From Umezawaea beigongshangensis (lineage in GTDB: Bacteria > Actinomycetota > Actinomycetes > Mycobacteriales > Pseudonocardiaceae): a DNA stretch of 64,000 nucleotides. The position numbers and the translations under genes are program-made. This document shows positions 62,867-64,000 of this stretch, one piece after another. The stretch spans positions 124,001-188,000 of the forward strand of contig NZ_JAEIOJ010000006.1 of NCBI RefSeq assembly GCF_016464305.1, in the 5' to 3' direction. The notes under the pieces were generated by a model that worked only from the letters and a program-made list of their open reading frames with translations, ran no database searches and was not told the origin of the DNA. Numbering within the stretch: the stretch's first letter is position 1; each line of letters begins with the position of its first letter.

Positions 62867-63361
62867 ATGAGCCAACCGCTAGCGCAGCTCGCCTTCAAGG
62901 TCTCCCTGGTGCTGGCGGTCGTCGGCGTCGCGGGCGCGGTCGTCGCCGCCGTCGTGGGGTGGGTGCTGCTGGCCGTGCTGCCCCGGCAGGAGGCGCGTGC
63001 CGATCCCCCGCCCACGCTCGTCGGGACGACACCCCTGGTGACGCCCCCTCCGGTGGGGCCGTCCACGTGCACCGCGGAACTGGCCGTGCACCAGCGGTGG
63101 GACGACGGCTTCATCGCCACGATCGTCGTGACCAACGCGGGGGAGCGGCCGGTGAGGGGGTGGAGCGTGGAGTGGACCTTCTCCGACGAGCAGGAGGTGC
63201 GCAACTCCTGGAACGCCCAGATCACGCAGAACGGCCGGACCGTGCACGCCGAGAACGTCGAGCACAACCGCACGATCGCCGCTGCGGGCACCACGAGCTT
63301 CGGTCTCCAGGGCAGCGGTGTCCCGCCGCGCGACGCCCGACTGGTCTGCCGGACCGGGTAG
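62867..63361 (+). CDS. Membrane-anchored CBM2-like protein
   Basis: A 164-residue protein. A membrane helix (about 11-38) is followed by a Pro/Thr linker and a carbohydrate-binding-module family 2 domain (67-164) with Cys68 and Cys161 at its two ends, WSVEWTF and NSWNAQITQNGRTVHAENVEHNRTI. CBM2 normally binds cellulose or chitin beside a catalytic domain; none is present here. GAGGAG precedes the ATG. Could hold the cell to a polymer. Confidence 0.88.
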   Translation: MSQPLAQLAFKVSLVLAVVGVAGAVVAAVVGWVLLAVLPRQEARADPPPTLVGTTPLVTPPPVGPSTCTAELAVHQRWDDGFIATIVVTNAGERPVRGWSVEWTFSDEQEVRNSWNAQITQNGRTVHAENVEHNRTIAAAGTTSFGLQGSGVPPRDARLVCRTG

Positions 63362-63544
63362 CCGGGCCCGGACCCCGCACCCCGGCCGTGCCGGCGTGTG
63401 GTGCTCGGCCGACGGCACGCATCGCGGCGGGGCACCCGTGCGCGCGCACCGGCATCGCGCTGGCCGGGATCAGCGGGGCGCTGGAGGACTTCCCCGGGAC
63501 CAGTGCCCGCCTCGCGCGAGCCCTGGCACTGCTGGCCCGGGTCG

Positions 63545-64000
63545 TCAGCTCTCCCGGTCGAACCGCGCGAGGTCGTCGGCGCTGAAGGACCGGCGCTGCA
63601 CGAGCGCGGTCAGGTGCGCCTGGAGCGCGTCCAGCTCCGGGGCGCCCACCTGCGCCGCCCAGCGGTCGCGCACCTCGTCGAAGAGCGCGCCGCCCACCGT
63701 CATCAGCTCGTGGCCGCGGGGTGTCACCCGCACCCGCTTGCGGCGCGCGTCCTCGGGGTCGGTCTCCCGGCTCACGTAGCCGAGCTGCTCCAGGACGGCG
63801 AGCGTCTGCGCCGCGGCCTGCTTGGTGACCGACAGCCGGCGGCCCAGCTCCGAGGCGGTGTCCGCTCCCGCGTCGACGGCGCGGAGGGCGAACTCGTGGA
63901 CCGGGCGGACACCGGCGTGTCCGCGACGCGCCAGTTCGAGCTGCACGTCGTCCACCATCGTGTGGAAGCCGCCGAGCAGGAGCACGGCGAGCTCGGCACC
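63545..64000 (-). CDS. MarR family regulator (5' end outside window)
   Basis: The visible 151 residues are a winged-helix MarR protein: DTASELGRRLSVTKQAAAQTLAVLEQLGYVSRETDPEDARRKRVRVTPRGHEL is the DNA-binding core. A GTG at 63985 could start it, but the frame runs open to the window edge (AELAVLLLGGFHTMVDDV) and looks coding, so the true start is probably beyond 64000. Target genes cannot be seen. Confidence 0.82.
   Translation of the reverse strand, partial: GAELAVLLLGGFHTMVDDVQLELARRGHAGVRPVHEFALRAVDAGADTASELGRRLSVTKQAAAQTLAVLEQLGYVSRETDPEDARRKRVRVTPRGHELMTVGGALFDEVRDRWAAQVGAPELDALQAHLTALVQRRSFSADDLARFDRES

Overview
The window is very GC-rich and densely coded, with many GTG and a few TTG starts. 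It carries a complete bacterial Pup-proteasome locus, and its gene order resembles Mycobacterium tuberculosis around dop-pup-prcBA, pafABC-tatAC-helY, the 5'-3' exonuclease/pepE pair and lnt-ppm1-rbpA. This points to a filamentous actinomycete, most likely Pseudonocardiales (Saccharothrix/Actinosynnema/Lentzea-like); the order is an inference from gene content and style, not a database result. No tRNA, rRNA, CRISPR array, insertion sequence or prophage was seen.

Left part (1-24.1 kb), conserved core. A NUDIX hydrolase and an orphan FtsX-type permease precede dop, pup, prcB and prcA. A minus-strand PAP2-phosphatase/diacylglycerol-kinase fusion separates them from pafA. An alpha/beta hydrolase sits between pafA and the overlapping regulators pafB-pafC. 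Then follow a small membrane protein, tatA, tatC, a second lipid kinase, helY, a DUF4333 membrane protein, an Eis-type acetyltransferase, an exonuclease, an M24 peptidase, an Lrp/AsnC regulator, a GNAT and a flavin split-barrel protein. Many transcripts here appear leaderless: a TANNNT hexamer lies 6-8 nt before the start codon.

Middle part (24.1-43 kb), more variable. An aldo/keto reductase, an exported SGNH hydrolase, a two-ATPase/one-permease ABC operon, small unknown and membrane proteins, a Ddn-like reductase, an MFS exporter, a spore-photoproduct-lyase-family radical SAM protein, a tyrosine phosphatase, DUF427, a Tat-exported L-glutamate-oxidase-like flavoenzyme and a basic amino acid decarboxylase. 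Three broken genes are visible: an SDR remnant, a frameshifted I36-type inhibitor and a TetR tail with a nine-C homopolymer.

Right-middle (43-49.2 kb), a redox-stress block. A fur-catalase operon diverges from a glutamine-amidotransferase/MOSC pair. A MarR regulator with a four-cysteine tail diverges from a protoglobin/thioredoxin-like/AhpD-like set. The same 11-bp near-palindrome, in opposite orientation, occurs in both control regions and suggests co-regulation.

Right part (49.3-64 kb). A lysine aminomutase pathway (kamA, kdd, an amidohydrolase, kamD, kamE, kal) lies beside an AraC regulator; kce is not in the window. It is followed by PspC, a GntR regulator, lnt, ppm1, rbpA, a lower-GC non-coding region, a membrane-anchored CBM2 protein and a MarR gene cut by the window edge.
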